Positions 52,443 to 61,520 of a DNA stretch of 64,000 nt are shown in pieces. How positions within the stretch are numbered: position 1 is the first letter of the stretch; every line of letters starts with the position of its first letter. Source of the stretch: an uncultured Porphyromonadaceae bacterium (GTDB taxonomy: Bacteria; Bacteroidota; Bacteroidia; Bacteroidales; Muribaculaceae); contig CALEUL010000012.1 of assembly GCA_937921035.1 (NCBI GenBank), positions 1-64,000 of the forward strand, given 5' to 3'. The notes beneath the pieces are model-generated. The model saw only the letters and a program-made list of their open reading frames with translations. It did not search any database and was not told the DNA's origin. Both the position numbers and the translations under genes were made by a program.

Positions 52443-52968
52443 ATTTTTGTGCAGTTTTTGTTATGCTGTCAATTACTTCCTTATGCAGGCCGTCGGTAAC
52501 GCTGTCGCGAACCTGGGCAAGTGTCTTTTGCATGAATCCGTAGCGCTTCATGTAGCCCGTAGAATGTCCTATGCGCTTCCGCGTGAAAACACGGGTTTTG
52601 GTCTTGGTGCGTCGCCACTTGGTGCCGGCCTCGGCCCAAATCAGTACGGGCTTGGGCTTGGCCCCCGCTTTCTTACGAAGTCTGCGGCTCAGATAGTAGC
52701 CGTACCCACTCTTACCGTTTTTATCGGCCTTTTTCGTGCCGATGGTAACGCGGAATCCGGCTTTGCGCTTGAACACTATGGCACGTATGCCGCGGCCCAT
52801 CTGTTCGTCTCCGGCAATACTTTTGTGCAGATTCCTTACAGCTGTCTCGCGCACCTTGCGGGCCTCGCGGCGGAATGCGCCTTTGATGGCCTTGAGCCGT
52901 TTTTCGGGCTCCATCTCGGCGAAAAGCCGCTGTAAATTACCGTCATCGTATTCAATCGTGGCCGCCAT
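52429..52968 (-). CDS. HK97 gp10-like tail component
   Basis: A 179-residue, basic protein. Helix-rich start (RLFAEMEPEKRLKAIKGAF, then RREARKVRETAVRN), then a long Arg/Lys-rich loop. It ends in a helix with MQKTLAQVRDSVTDGL. This is the pattern of HK97 gp10 family proteins, involved in head-tail joining or tail assembly. Between the head-closure and terminator genes, as in other HK97-type phages. Confidence 0.8.
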   Translation of the reverse strand: MAATIEYDDGNLQRLFAEMEPEKRLKAIKGAFRREARKVRETAVRNLHKSIAGDEQMGRGIRAIVFKRKAGFRVTIGTKKADKNGKSGYGYYLSRRLRKKAGAKPKPVLIWAEAGTKWRRTKTKTRVFTRKRIGHSTGYMKRYGFMQKTLAQVRDSVTDGLHKEVIDSITKTAQKYGCT

Positions 52969-52971
52969 AGC

Positions 52972-53292
52972 TTACTTATTCACGCGTTCGCATACTAAGG
53001 TTTTCATGCCCCTGTCGGCATTCGGGATGATGTTTGTTACCGTATACTCGTAGCCGCCCAACTGCCGTACGCGCCAGTTTTCTTTCACCGGATGCGCATC
53101 GCGAATATTGAACTCTACGCGGTAGTCGGGAAAATGCTCGCCCGCTTCCTCGCTGCGGCTGCCGCTCGCTTTCACCCGCTCGGCGGCCACTGTCCGGAAT
53201 TCCTTGAACGTGGGCGTTTCCTCGCCGAAGCCGTCGATATCGCTCACCGGCTCCAGCAAAACCAACTTATATTTCATTCTCCCGGCCTGCAT
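52972..53292 (-). CDS. Head closure / head-tail joining protein
   Basis: A 106-residue beta-rich protein. It starts MQAGRMKYKLVLLEPVSD (a second possible start is the Met at residue 6) and contains WRVRQLGGYEYTVTNIIP, typical of the SPP1 gp16-like head-closure family. Its start overlaps the connector gene by 26 bases. Confidence 0.78.
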   Translation of the reverse strand: MQAGRMKYKLVLLEPVSDIDGFGEETPTFKEFRTVAAERVKASGSRSEEAGEHFPDYRVEFNIRDAHPVKENWRVRQLGGYEYTVTNIIPNADRGMKTLVCERVNK

Positions 53293-53596
53293 CGCTCACT
53301 AATTTTCGGTAGGGTTTAACTAAAGCCTGTAGTGTGTCCGGCACTTCATGCATCTGCACACTGCTCACACTCTCGCGTTGGTTGTACCAGTGTGCGGCGA
53401 GCATCATAACAGCGTGCTTCAACGGAGCCGGGAACTTCCCGCCGTTGCCGTCGGTCAATTCCTTTTCGGTTCTGTTGGTAGCTGTTATCACCGACACCTC
53501 GGCGACTTCTAACAGATGCTCCAAATACACGTCGTCGTCGGCGAAATCGTCGGCTCTAACGTGCTTTTTGAATAGTGCCAAACTCACTACGGCCAT
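53267..53596 (-). CDS. Head-tail connector (HK97 gp6-like)
   Basis: A 109-residue, helical protein with the gp6-type pattern: LALFKKHVRADDF-DDDVYLEHLLEVAEVSVI and FPAPLKHAVMMLAAHWYNQRE. It forms the ring below the portal. It lies directly after the capsid gene (11 bases). Confidence 0.85.
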   Translation of the reverse strand: MAVVSLALFKKHVRADDFADDDVYLEHLLEVAEVSVITATNRTEKELTDGNGGKFPAPLKHAVMMLAAHWYNQRESVSSVQMHEVPDTLQALVKPYRKLVSDAGRENEI

Positions 53597-53607
53597 AGCG
53601 GGCAGAA

Positions 53608-54894
53608 TTAAGAGTTAGCGACCTTGCCGAGCATGAATGCCTCGTTGCGCAGGGTCTTGGTTGCGTAATCGCAGTTAAGAACGAAATCGACGCTGTCCTT
53701 GCGGGCACGGCTGTAGGGGTCTACGATGAAGCGCAGCGAGTTGAACAGGCCCATAGGCTGGTAACGCCAGTCGCCCAAACCGATATACTCGGTAATCTCG
53801 GCGATAACATAGATGTCGCCGGACGTATTACCGGTGTTAGGCAACTCGGAAGCCTTCGACACCTGGCCCTTGACGGTATCGTTTTCGACGAGGGTGTAAT
53901 CGGCCCACGCGGCGCCGCTCCACTTCTTGTACGTCTTTTTCACGTCGCGAATTTCGTTGGTGGTGTACACCGGCAGGCCGCACAGCATGCCGTTCTGCAG
54001 CATAGGAATGTAGATGCCCTGCGTGTTGATAGGCTGTCCCTCCAGGATAGCGGCCATGCTCTTTGTCATGATCCAGCAGAGGTGGTCGCCGTCGATGCCG
54101 GTTTCAAGGACTTTGGCCTTCATGTTCACGTTAAGCTCCTTGAAAGTAGGAGTGGAGCTGAGGGCAACTGCGGATGCCACTTTGCCGACAAAGGGGCCTA
54201 CAAGGTTGGTGGCGTTATTAGCCTTCTTGGTGGAGAAAAGGATTTTGTTGAGCAGCTGACGGATGGCCCGGGGCATAATGTCGCGGATGATCATTTCCAA
54301 AAGGCCGTCGCTGTTGTTGAGCGACTGGTTCGTGGCGGGGATGGCAATACCGACACGCTCGGGTGCCGCCGTCATTTTGGAGAAGGGAATCTTGGTGTCG
54401 GAAAGTTCCACGCCTTCACCGAGAATCTGTGCCTCCACCATCTCGTACATAGGCCACACGAAATCGCCGCTCAGGCCGGTAGGCATAGACAGACCCACCT
54501 TTTCGAGGATAAAGCCCTCGGTAAGAGGTTTGATAATATCCTGTACGTTCAGGGGGACAAGACCGCCCGAGGCAATGTCCGACACCATCATCATGTCGCG
54601 GACAAAGATAATTTCGGTCTTTTGACCGAGAGCAGCATTCTCGCGGATAATTTTTTCTGCGTCGGCGTGGGCATCGGGATGCTCGCGCAGATGCTCGGCG
54701 GTGGCCACCTGCATTTTCATCTGCAGCCACTGGTTTTCGCGTGCCAGGGCGACAAATTCTTTTTCCTCGGCCTCGCTGCGCTCGCGCTTCTCTTTTTCGC
54801 AGGCCTCGGAAATTTCGTTGATGCGGTCGCAGTTGACCTGAAACTGGTCTATCAGCTCGCGCACGCTTACCTTCTTTTTGTCTTTTTCTTTCAT
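53608..54894 (-). CDS. Major capsid protein, HK97 fold
   Basis: A 428-residue capsid protein. Residues 1 to about 105 form a charged coiled coil (delta domain acting as scaffold, normally removed by the protease). The HK97 fold follows, with the N-arm, the E-loop region (LGEGVELSDTKIPFSKMT), P-domain helix and the A-domain. Upstream protease and portal genes complete the head module. Confidence 0.92.
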   Translation of the reverse strand: MKEKDKKKVSVRELIDQFQVNCDRINEISEACEKEKRERSEAEEKEFVALARENQWLQMKMQVATAEHLREHPDAHADAEKIIRENAALGQKTEIIFVRDMMMVSDIASGGLVPLNVQDIIKPLTEGFILEKVGLSMPTGLSGDFVWPMYEMVEAQILGEGVELSDTKIPFSKMTAAPERVGIAIPATNQSLNNSDGLLEMIIRDIMPRAIRQLLNKILFSTKKANNATNLVGPFVGKVASAVALSSTPTFKELNVNMKAKVLETGIDGDHLCWIMTKSMAAILEGQPINTQGIYIPMLQNGMLCGLPVYTTNEIRDVKKTYKKWSGAAWADYTLVENDTVKGQVSKASELPNTGNTSGDIYVIAEITEYIGLGDWRYQPMGLFNSLRFIVDPYSRARKDSVDFVLNCDYATKTLRNEAFMLGKVANS

Positions 54895-54919
54895 TACTGA
54901 AACTGTTTAAGGTTAAAAA

Positions 54920-55609
54920 CTAAATTATTTTTTGCGCGGCAACGCGGCGCATTTCGCGCACCTGCATCCGCATTTTCTCATTGTCGGCTTCCGGTTCCTC
55001 CGAGGCGGGCTGTTCTACCTCGCGCAGCCCGGCGGTGAACTCGCGGGCCTCCACCGACGTATCGGGGTAGGCCGGGTCGGCGGCGAGCGTAAAATCGTAC
55101 ACCCCTGTTACAGCCTTCACCGTGTAGGTTATCTGTGTGTTTCCGTTCACCGCCCGGGCTGTGCGCTCCACAAAAGCGCTGTCCCAGTAGCGGGTGGTGA
55201 ATGCGAAGCTGCACCCGGTTATGTCGCCGCGGCGCACCAGTTCCAGGGCCTCGTCGCCATTCGGCGATTTGGGCAACTCAAGGTTGAAGCCTACGCCCTT
55301 TTCATCCACGAAATATTCAAGCGTGCCGGAGCCCTTGTTGCTGCGCCCCAAAATCAGCTGTCGGTCGTGGTACATGGTGAACTTGATATCGCAGCCATCC
55401 AAAAATTCTTTGGTGATGGCCCCGGGCGCAATTACCTCGCGCGCCTCGCTGTCCTCGTCGCTCCATAGCGGCGCCGACGGGACATTGAACAGGATGGCAT
55501 AGCCGGTAATCGTGCGGCAGGGTTCGCCATCCTTGGCCTCGCGCACGCGCAGCTCGGCACAGTCGGTGCGTAGAGTGCGTTTTACTTCGGTGTCTTTAGT
55601 CTTTTTCAT
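54920..55609 (-). CDS. Prohead protease, HK97/U35 family
   Basis: A 229-residue serine protease that matures the capsid. Motifs: ITGYAILFNVPS, the catalytic His in FTMYHDRQLILGRS, and the Ser in DITGCSFAF. The start at 55609 is preferred over 55654, because the longer form lies inside the portal gene and is basic nonsense. It overlaps the portal by 14 bases. Confidence 0.92.
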   Translation of the reverse strand: MKKTKDTEVKRTLRTDCAELRVREAKDGEPCRTITGYAILFNVPSAPLWSDEDSEAREVIAPGAITKEFLDGCDIKFTMYHDRQLILGRSNKGSGTLEYFVDEKGVGFNLELPKSPNGDEALELVRRGDITGCSFAFTTRYWDSAFVERTARAVNGNTQITYTVKAVTGVYDFTLAADPAYPDTSVEAREFTAGLREVEQPASEEPEADNEKMRMQVREMRRVAAQKII

Positions 55610-56840
55610 TGCCTGCTTTGTTTTTGGTGGCCGCAGACTGCGGCTGCGCCCCAATTTCGTTAATGCCCCGCAGGTTGGCCGACACCAAAACAGTGTCGCC
55701 GCCTTCTACGGGCGCCAGATTGTTCATTTGGCGCACCTCGTTTACGGTGGTGCCCAACTGCAGAAGTTTAGTGCCGTAGTTCATCATGCCGTTGAGGTCG
55801 CACGCGAACAGCTCGCGGCGGTCGAACTCGAATTTGTATTTGTGGCACAGCGCCGGAGCGATAAGTTTCCGGTGCAATTCTATTTCGATATTGCGCAGTA
55901 GCGGATTCAGTGTGTGGCTCAGGAAGTCCACATCGGCCTGCTCTACGGTCTTGTAGTTGTTGCTTGTGTCGGCATACACAAATGTTGGCGGCACGCTGAA
56001 AAAGCGGCAGATCTCGATAACGGTAAACTTTCGGCTCTCCAGGAACTGCATATCGGTGGAGCTGAGCGAAATCTGCTTGAAGTCAACCTGACCGGGCAGG
56101 CTTACGATTCTTTCGCCATCCTGAAAACGGTTGTCCAGGTTCGCAGCTGTTTTCTCCAGTTGTTGGTCCTGATACTCGCCGAAGCCGCGTACACTGTTGC
56201 CGTTCGACACAATGCCGCGGACGTTGCCGCCGTTGGCGAACCTGCTGTGCGTCTCCTGGTCGCCGGTGGCGGCGATGCCCATTGTGAGGCGCGCATACGT
56301 GAGCACGCTCACGCCCCGCTTGCTGTTACGCAGGGTCAGGCCCTTGATGTGAATTATCCGGTCCTCGGTGAAGGTCCCGCAAATGCCGTTCTCCTTGTCG
56401 TAGACATAGTAACTGTCGTTGGCGGTGTCGTGCGTAACTGTTCCGCGCCCGCACAAAACTAATCGTTCCAGTTTCATGCTCGCGTTATTGTACACCGGCA
56501 CTATGTAGGCATTACCGTCCAACAGCAACTCCTCCACTAATTGGCGCCTAAAGTCGAAGGCGTTAACGGCGCGGTCCGGCTGCACATTCAGCAGATAATC
56601 GAGGCGGGGGTCGCCGGCATCGGCAAATACGCCGTCCCGGCGCTTCACATATCGCAGCGGCAGATTTGCAACACTCTCACTTAACAGTTTGACGCAGCGG
56701 AAAACCGTTGCAATGCTCATGGCCGTCTGATAGCCATAAGGAAAAATCGAAGTGGAACCGGCGCGCGGCGATTCTGTACTGCCGCCGTTCGCCGGAGCTT
56801 CATGCTTAAAATAGCTTAATATATGCTGCAAAAAATTCAT
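55596..56840 (-). CDS. Portal protein, HK97 family
   Basis: A 414-residue portal subunit. Typical motifs: TAMSIATVFRCVKLLSESVA (shown in part), LRYVKRRDG, the crown-region LLNVQPDRAVNAFDFR, and FFSVPPTFVYADTSN in the stem/clip region. It forms the dodecameric DNA gate at one vertex. Promoter box and repeat block directly upstream. Confidence 0.94.
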   Translation of the reverse strand: MNFLQHILSYFKHEAPANGGSTESPRAGSTSIFPYGYQTAMSIATVFRCVKLLSESVANLPLRYVKRRDGVFADAGDPRLDYLLNVQPDRAVNAFDFRRQLVEELLLDGNAYIVPVYNNASMKLERLVLCGRGTVTHDTANDSYYVYDKENGICGTFTEDRIIHIKGLTLRNSKRGVSVLTYARLTMGIAATGDQETHSRFANGGNVRGIVSNGNSVRGFGEYQDQQLEKTAANLDNRFQDGERIVSLPGQVDFKQISLSSTDMQFLESRKFTVIEICRFFSVPPTFVYADTSNNYKTVEQADVDFLSHTLNPLLRNIEIELHRKLIAPALCHKYKFEFDRRELFACDLNGMMNYGTKLLQLGTTVNEVRQMNNLAPVEGGDTVLVSANLRGINEIGAQPQSAATKNKAGNEKD

Positions 56841-56861
56841 TTACACATTATCGCTAATGCG

Positions 56862-56869
56862 CAAAGATA
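56862..56869 (-). promoter_or_regulatory. -7 box upstream of the portal gene
   Basis: Minus-strand TATCTTTG, a full TAnnTTTG match, lies 22 bases before the portal ATG. A T5 run lies about 20 bases upstream at the -33 place. It suggests that the structural operon has its own promoter, using the host sigma factor. Confidence 0.6.
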
Positions 56870-56918
56870 GCCAATTTGTTCAAGTGTTAAAAATTTGTTA
56901 TTCAGGCATTTATTTGCG

Positions 56919-56975
56919 TTTATTTTCCTTTGTTTAACTTTATTTCCTTTGTTTTCCTATGTTTTCTTTTGTTTG
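56919..56975 (-). repeat. Three degenerate ~19-bp tandem repeats before the head operon
   Basis: Units on the plus strand start TTATTTTCCTTTGTTTAAC, TTATTTCCTTTGTTTTCC and ATGTTTTCTTTTGTTTGCC. They lie just upstream of the portal promoter in the 162-base TerL-portal gap. They may be binding sites for a phage late regulator (inference). Confidence 0.6.
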
Positions 56976-57002
56976 CCGCGATTTAATGTTAATTAATATA
57001 GT

Positions 57003-58709
57003 TTAACGTTCGTAATCAATGAAAAGCCGCAGGCACATAAGCTTTGTTATTACGCCGTCTATCTTTTGCGTCTGCTTCCGTTTGATAGGCTTGCAGTTCT
57101 CTAATTTGTCCACGTCCAGGACGGCATTACCGAAGCAGTAGTAGTTAATCGGGTTGTCGTTTATGAAGATGCGCCCTGTCTTGGCGCCGTGCTCGAAACT
57201 CTCCACAGGCGCGGTGAAGTTGCCATAGGTCTGCCGCACACCGGTAAGCACACTGTCGGCTCCGGACGCCGCGAGCATATTCACTACTTCCTGACTTTTC
57301 CACGGGTCGTAGCCGATACCGAGAATGCGCACCACTTTGTTAAGTAGCAGCACATAATCCACGATGGCGCGGTAGTCGATAACATCGCCCTTTGTCAGAT
57401 TCAGAAAACCCTTGTCGGCCCACACCCTGTACAGGCGCTCGTTGGGGTGGCCGGCCAAAGCGCCTTCCGGGAAAAAGTAGGCGGTATGGAAGTAAAAACT
57501 TTTGCGATCTAAATCGTACATGCCCATAGATATTGCGCTGAAATCGTCGCTTTCCGACAGGTCAATAGCCACCATCGCATCCGGGCGTCCCTTGATAGCG
57601 TCGAGTGGCATGTGCCGGGCGATGCTGCGGGCCAGCGTGCTGCTGATCCAACTACGCTGCTGATTCTCGGTATAGACGTTGAGCAGCTTAGTGCGGAAGG
57701 CTAACATGGCATCTGCCCCGTTTCGCACAGCATTCTTGTACTCCTGGCGGTAGAAGTCGACACTTACGGTAATGCCCATGTGGGGCTGCACCTTGCGCCA
57801 AGTTGCTTCCGCGTCCTCCGGATCATCCAAATCCGGCTCGAAGATATGCGCGAAAACGCTGTCATCCTCGAAGTCGCCGAGCAATAACGATTTGTAGCCC
57901 TGCAGCATCTCATAGAAGGGACCGTCGAAAACGTCCGAGGCGGTGGTGATAATCGCTGTCAACGGATTATCGCGCACACCCATAGATGTTGTAAGCACAG
58001 TCAGCAGGCTGTTATCGCGCGCCTGGCTGAACTCGTCCATTATCACCGTACTGGCATTCAGGCCGTCCTTGGTTCGGGCGTTTGCCGTAAGGCACTGGGC
58101 GAAGGCGCTGCGGTCCTTCCGTTTGCTTTTAATAGTCTGCTCGTTCACCGTGTAACGCCGCTCTTTAGGGTCTAATTTGCGCACACAGCCGCGTATCACG
58201 TCGAAACATTTCTTTGCCTGGTCGTTGCTGTTGGCGCCTGTGTAGCTTTCGGCGTTGGCGTCGCCGTAGAGCAAATCATCAACGGCAAGCGAGGCGGTCG
58301 ACGTGGTTTTGCTGAACTTTCGCGGTACATACAGCACCGCCTCGCGCACCACCCTCCGGCCGCCGCTCCAAAAGCCATATATGCTTGCAAACTGAAAAGT
58401 CTGTACCGGCGTCAGCTTGTACTTCTGCAGGCCGGTCTTGCCCGGGAAATGCAAATTTTCGTAGAGCGTGAAAAAGCGCTGAACTTCTGTGGCGTTGATT
58501 CCGTACTTGTCGGACAGTCGCAAAAAGCGCATCACGGCCAACTGCTCGTAGAGGTTGTGGCCGTCCGGATTGCCGGCCACTTCCCCAACGTAACACTCTA
58601 TGCGCGCGTCGACATCTCGCAGCCGGTAATCATATATCGGCGCGGCGGCGAGTTGCGCCGACACCTCGGCTTTGGCATTCCTGAGCCGGTCTTTTTCCTC
58701 CTCTGTCAT
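57003..58709 (-). CDS. Terminase large subunit (HK97 type)
   Basis: A 568-residue packaging motor. The ATPase part has the adenine-binding region near LTPVQTFQFA, a Walker A variant YVPRKFSKTT (128-136) and Walker B VIMDEFS with D225-E226. The RNase H-like nuclease carries the first metal Asp in MVAIDLSESDDFSA near 377. The family is Terminase_1, linked to cos-type packaging in most known members. Overlaps the small subunit as ATGA. Confidence 0.95.
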   Translation of the reverse strand: MTEEEKDRLRNAKAEVSAQLAAAPIYDYRLRDVDARIECYVGEVAGNPDGHNLYEQLAVMRFLRLSDKYGINATEVQRFFTLYENLHFPGKTGLQKYKLTPVQTFQFASIYGFWSGGRRVVREAVLYVPRKFSKTTSTASLAVDDLLYGDANAESYTGANSNDQAKKCFDVIRGCVRKLDPKERRYTVNEQTIKSKRKDRSAFAQCLTANARTKDGLNASTVIMDEFSQARDNSLLTVLTTSMGVRDNPLTAIITTASDVFDGPFYEMLQGYKSLLLGDFEDDSVFAHIFEPDLDDPEDAEATWRKVQPHMGITVSVDFYRQEYKNAVRNGADAMLAFRTKLLNVYTENQQRSWISSTLARSIARHMPLDAIKGRPDAMVAIDLSESDDFSAISMGMYDLDRKSFYFHTAYFFPEGALAGHPNERLYRVWADKGFLNLTKGDVIDYRAIVDYVLLLNKVVRILGIGYDPWKSQEVVNMLAASGADSVLTGVRQTYGNFTAPVESFEHGAKTGRIFINDNPINYYCFGNAVLDVDKLENCKPIKRKQTQKIDGVITKLMCLRLFIDYER

Positions 58710-59104
58710 GCCTCGGGCTTGTCGGTTTCGCGTTTTACAATGGCCGGTTTCTTGCGTCCGACGTTCTTAACCTTTTTGGTAAGCTCTATCAGAGGATCGT
58801 CCTCGTCGGTGCCGGTCAGCTCCTCGGCGGTGAGCCCTAAAGCTTTCATCTGTCGGGTAACGCTGTCCTGCGCGTCCTTCTGAATTTTGAAAACGGGATG
58901 CGGTGCCAAAGTAACATTTCCGTAGCGCGAAGTTGCCGAAATGGTGGTGCACTCCAGGCCGTCTATCTCGTCATTAGCCAAGTCGAGCGTGCGCAGAGCT
59001 CCGGCGAGCGATAGAATCTGCGCACCCAAACTCCGGCTGTATTTCCCTGCCGCTTTCAACGCTTTTTCAATATCCTTTTTGTATTCGTTAACTTGTTTCG
59101 CCAT
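58706..59104 (-). CDS. Terminase small subunit, P27 family
   Basis: A 132-residue P27-type protein with helical DNA-recognition start (EYKKDIEKALKAAGKY) and central HPVFKIQKDAQDSVTRQM, the family signature (P-x-x-K-x-x-x-D). Recognises the packaging start site, which probably lies just upstream. Confidence 0.88.
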   Translation of the reverse strand: MAKQVNEYKKDIEKALKAAGKYSRSLGAQILSLAGALRTLDLANDEIDGLECTTISATSRYGNVTLAPHPVFKIQKDAQDSVTRQMKALGLTAEELTGTDEDDPLIELTKKVKNVGRKKPAIVKRETDKPEA

Positions 59105-59139
59105 ATTCTGTTAATTTTTCTATATTTGCTTAAATTGAA

Positions 59140-59217
59140 AAAACCGCTCAAACACACGGAAAGGTGGGCGCGGGGTTTAACCTGCATAGGGGGGCCTCTA
59201 AAAAATCCCCCCCGGGG
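59140..59217. other. Candidate cos / packaging region
   Basis: GC-rich block between the HNH and TerS genes. A run of six G (59189-59194) and a run of seven C (59207-59213) form an inverted repeat around an A-rich centre, next to a CCGGGG step. In HK97-type phages with an HNH gene before terS, the cohesive-end site commonly lies here. Confidence 0.4.
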
Positions 59218-59556
59218 TCATTCCCTGTTAAAAAATTTAACAATTACCGCCGCCACCTGCTCGGCATTTCGCCTTCGGGTCGCTTCCTTGCCGCTGCGCC
59301 CCATCTCGGTATGCACCTTCACGTGGCACGCATGGCACAGGGCGCACAGGTTGCCGGGGTCGTACATCAGTCGGCGCTTCTCGTCGTAGTTTATGCCGAG
59401 CTCCACAGGCCTGCGGTGGTGAACCTCTGTAGCCGGAGTAACGTAGCCCTCGGCGCTGCATCTCTCGCAAAGAGGATTGGCTGTAAGGACATCTCGGCGC
59501 AGGCGCAGCCACCGCGGCGAGTGGATAAGCTTTATATAATCTTTGTCTTTAGCCAT
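59218..59556 (-). CDS. HNH endonuclease, packaging-associated
   Basis: A 112-residue HNH protein. Zinc cysteines C30 and C33 (LCERC) and C71 and C74 (CALCHACH), catalytic H46-H47 (VHHRRP), Asn69 and H78. In HK97-like phages the gene next to terS assists terminase cutting at cos. The overlap with the helicase gene (8 bases) ties it to the early block. Confidence 0.92.
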   Translation of the reverse strand: MAKDKDYIKLIHSPRWLRLRRDVLTANPLCERCSAEGYVTPATEVHHRRPVELGINYDEKRRLMYDPGNLCALCHACHVKVHTEMGRSGKEATRRRNAEQVAAVIVKFFNRE

Positions 59557-60928
59557 CGGCGTATTTTTTAATCAGGTCGTTAAGACTGTCAAGCAAACTC
59601 TGCTGCTTCACCTTCTTGCTTTCGAGTGCCGCACTTGCGCGCTCATCCACCGTGTGCGCTCCTATCAGCTTGTATACCGTTACCGGGTGTTTCTGCCCCT
59701 GACGGTGAAGGCGGGCGTTGGCCTGCTGAAACAGTTCCAAGTCCCATCCGGTGCCGAACCAAACGATGTAGTGTCCGCCTTGCTGCATGTTCAGACCATA
59801 GGCTGTACTTGCAGGGTGGGCCAGCAGCACGTCTATCTTTCCGGCGTTCCAGTCTATCAGCTGCCTCTCGCCCTCGTAGACTTCCACGCGATAGCCCTTG
59901 AGTTTTCTCGCTATCCGCGGAATGTCGTGTTTGAACTGGTAGAACACCAGTACGCCGCTGCCGTTGGCCGCCTCCACTATCTCGGCAAGTTTATCCACCT
60001 TTTCGCTGTGAATCTCGTGTACGTTCCTTTCCTCGTCGTACACCGCGCCATTGGCGAACTGCGCTAATTTATTCATCAGCGCCGCGGCGGAGTTAGCTAA
60101 AATGTTGGTGGATTCGCCCTCGTGCTCGCGCTTGAACTCCAACACCTTTTCGCGCTCGAACTTGTTGTACGCCGTCATGATGGCCGGGGGCAACTCCACC
60201 GGAACGGTGTGCATCATCAAATCAGGCAGCTGCAGATAGTCCTTGGCCTGCATGCTCAGGCAGATGTCGGCTATGCTATTGCGGATTATATCCTCATGGC
60301 CTTTTTTCACGTCGCAGCGCACCACGATATTGTTCCACTTGTGCGTCTCGAAGTGGCATTCACGGTATTTAGTTACCGAGGTGCCTAAGCGCCGGCCCAT
60401 GTCGATACAGTACATTTGCCCCCAAAGGTCTATCAGGCCATTAGGCGCCGGTGTACCGGTCAGACCGATAACGCGCTTAACGCTCGGGCGGGCTATGCGC
60501 ATAGCCTTGAACCTTTGCGACTTTGAATTTTTAAAACTCGTCAGTTCGTCGATAACAAGGACGTCGTAGGGCAGTTGGCCGCCGTACTGTCCCACAAGCC
60601 AAACAAAGTTATCACGTCCGATAACGTAGACGTCAGCTTTTTCGGCCAAAGCCATTTTCCGCTTTTTCTCAGACCCCATGACCTTAGCCACTTTCAGGCT
60701 CTGCAGGTGGCTCCATTTCGCGGCCTCGGTGGTCCACGTTGTTTCCGCTACTTTCTTCGGGGCCACTACCAAAGTGCGGCTTATCTCGCACTCGTCGATA
60801 AGTTCCTGAATAGCTGTAAGCGTAATCACACTTTTGCCAAGGCCCATGTCTAACAGCAGGCCGCATTCGGGATGGTCCAGCACAAACTGTGTAGCTTTGG
60901 TTTGATACTCGTAAGGTCGGTAAATCAT
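59549..60928 (-). CDS. SNF2-family DNA helicase/translocase
   Basis: A 459-residue SF2 ATPase with both halves. Walker A at 29-33 (GLGKS), DEAH-like VIDELTSFKNS near 123-133, GLTGTP motif III, and C-terminal VLVFYQFKHDIPRI and QANARLHRQGQ (motif VI). Phage members of this group help replication or recombination. It overlaps the nuclease gene by 4 bases, so the two probably work together. Confidence 0.93.
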   Translation of the reverse strand: MIYRPYEYQTKATQFVLDHPECGLLLDMGLGKSVITLTAIQELIDECEISRTLVVAPKKVAETTWTTEAAKWSHLQSLKVAKVMGSEKKRKMALAEKADVYVIGRDNFVWLVGQYGGQLPYDVLVIDELTSFKNSKSQRFKAMRIARPSVKRVIGLTGTPAPNGLIDLWGQMYCIDMGRRLGTSVTKYRECHFETHKWNNIVVRCDVKKGHEDIIRNSIADICLSMQAKDYLQLPDLMMHTVPVELPPAIMTAYNKFEREKVLEFKREHEGESTNILANSAAALMNKLAQFANGAVYDEERNVHEIHSEKVDKLAEIVEAANGSGVLVFYQFKHDIPRIARKLKGYRVEVYEGERQLIDWNAGKIDVLLAHPASTAYGLNMQQGGHYIVWFGTGWDLELFQQANARLHRQGQKHPVTVYKLIGAHTVDERASAALESKKVKQQSLLDSLNDLIKKYADG

Positions 60929-61326
60929 AACGCAATTCCTTTAATCAGTTCGTCGACGTCGGCTTTGTTGTCTATCACATACACGGCATGCCCCATCTCC
61001 GATAACTCGGCCATACGCAGCTGCTGAATCTTTGTGGGCTTCCCGCCTTTGCTTTTCAGCTCTACCCATACCACGCCGCCGCCGGGTATTACCAAAAGCC
61101 TGTCGGGGTAACCCACCACGTTAGGGTTTGAATATTTCAGGCAGGGCACGCCATGTTCGGCGGCGCGCTTCACCAAATATTTTTCTATAGCCTTCTCCGA
61201 TACCTCGGCATGGTTGGCGATGTTGTCGATACTCCTTCTGAGGCTTTGTAAACCTCGCGTGCGCGCGAGACATACGGGGGTATGTGGGTTCGTGCTTTTT
61301 TTCTGTATTTTATCACTGTATAACAT
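60925..61326 (-). CDS. VRR-NUC domain nuclease
   Basis: A 133-residue PD-(D/E)xK nuclease of the VRR-NUC (FAN1-related) family. Core residues: D75 (GYPDRLL), E89 and K91 (WVELKSKGG), Q101. The family acts on branched or flap DNA and is often paired with an SNF2 helicase in phages. An alternative start further in (after about residue 30) would also keep the domain. Iteron array directly upstream. Confidence 0.88.
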   Translation of the reverse strand: MLYSDKIQKKSTNPHTPVCLARTRGLQSLRRSIDNIANHAEVSEKAIEKYLVKRAAEHGVPCLKYSNPNVVGYPDRLLVIPGGGVVWVELKSKGGKPTKIQQLRMAELSEMGHAVYVIDNKADVDELIKGIAL

Positions 61327-61353
61327 AATATTTAATTTATCTCACTTTTTTAA

Positions 61354-61520
61354 GGTTTACAGTTTACAACCGCTATATATATCGAATTATCAATTATTTA
61401 CAATGTAAACCAAGCTGTAAACCGAAATTTTCCTCTTTGGTTTACACGGATTTTGCCTCCGGCCATGCCGCCCTGTAAACACTATGTAAACGATGTTTGT
61501 CAAACACGACTTGGTTTACA
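61354..61520. repeat. TGTAAAC/GTTTACA iteron array (8 copies)
   Basis: Eight copies of the 7-mer in 167 bases. Forward GTTTACA: 61355, 61362, 61440, 61514. Reverse TGTAAAC: 61404, 61416, 61474, 61485. Six of them extend to GGTTTACA/TGTAAACC or a close form. An AT-rich stretch (61371-61402) lies within. This fits a replication origin near the primase/helicase gene, or an operator array for a phage regulator. Confidence 0.75.
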
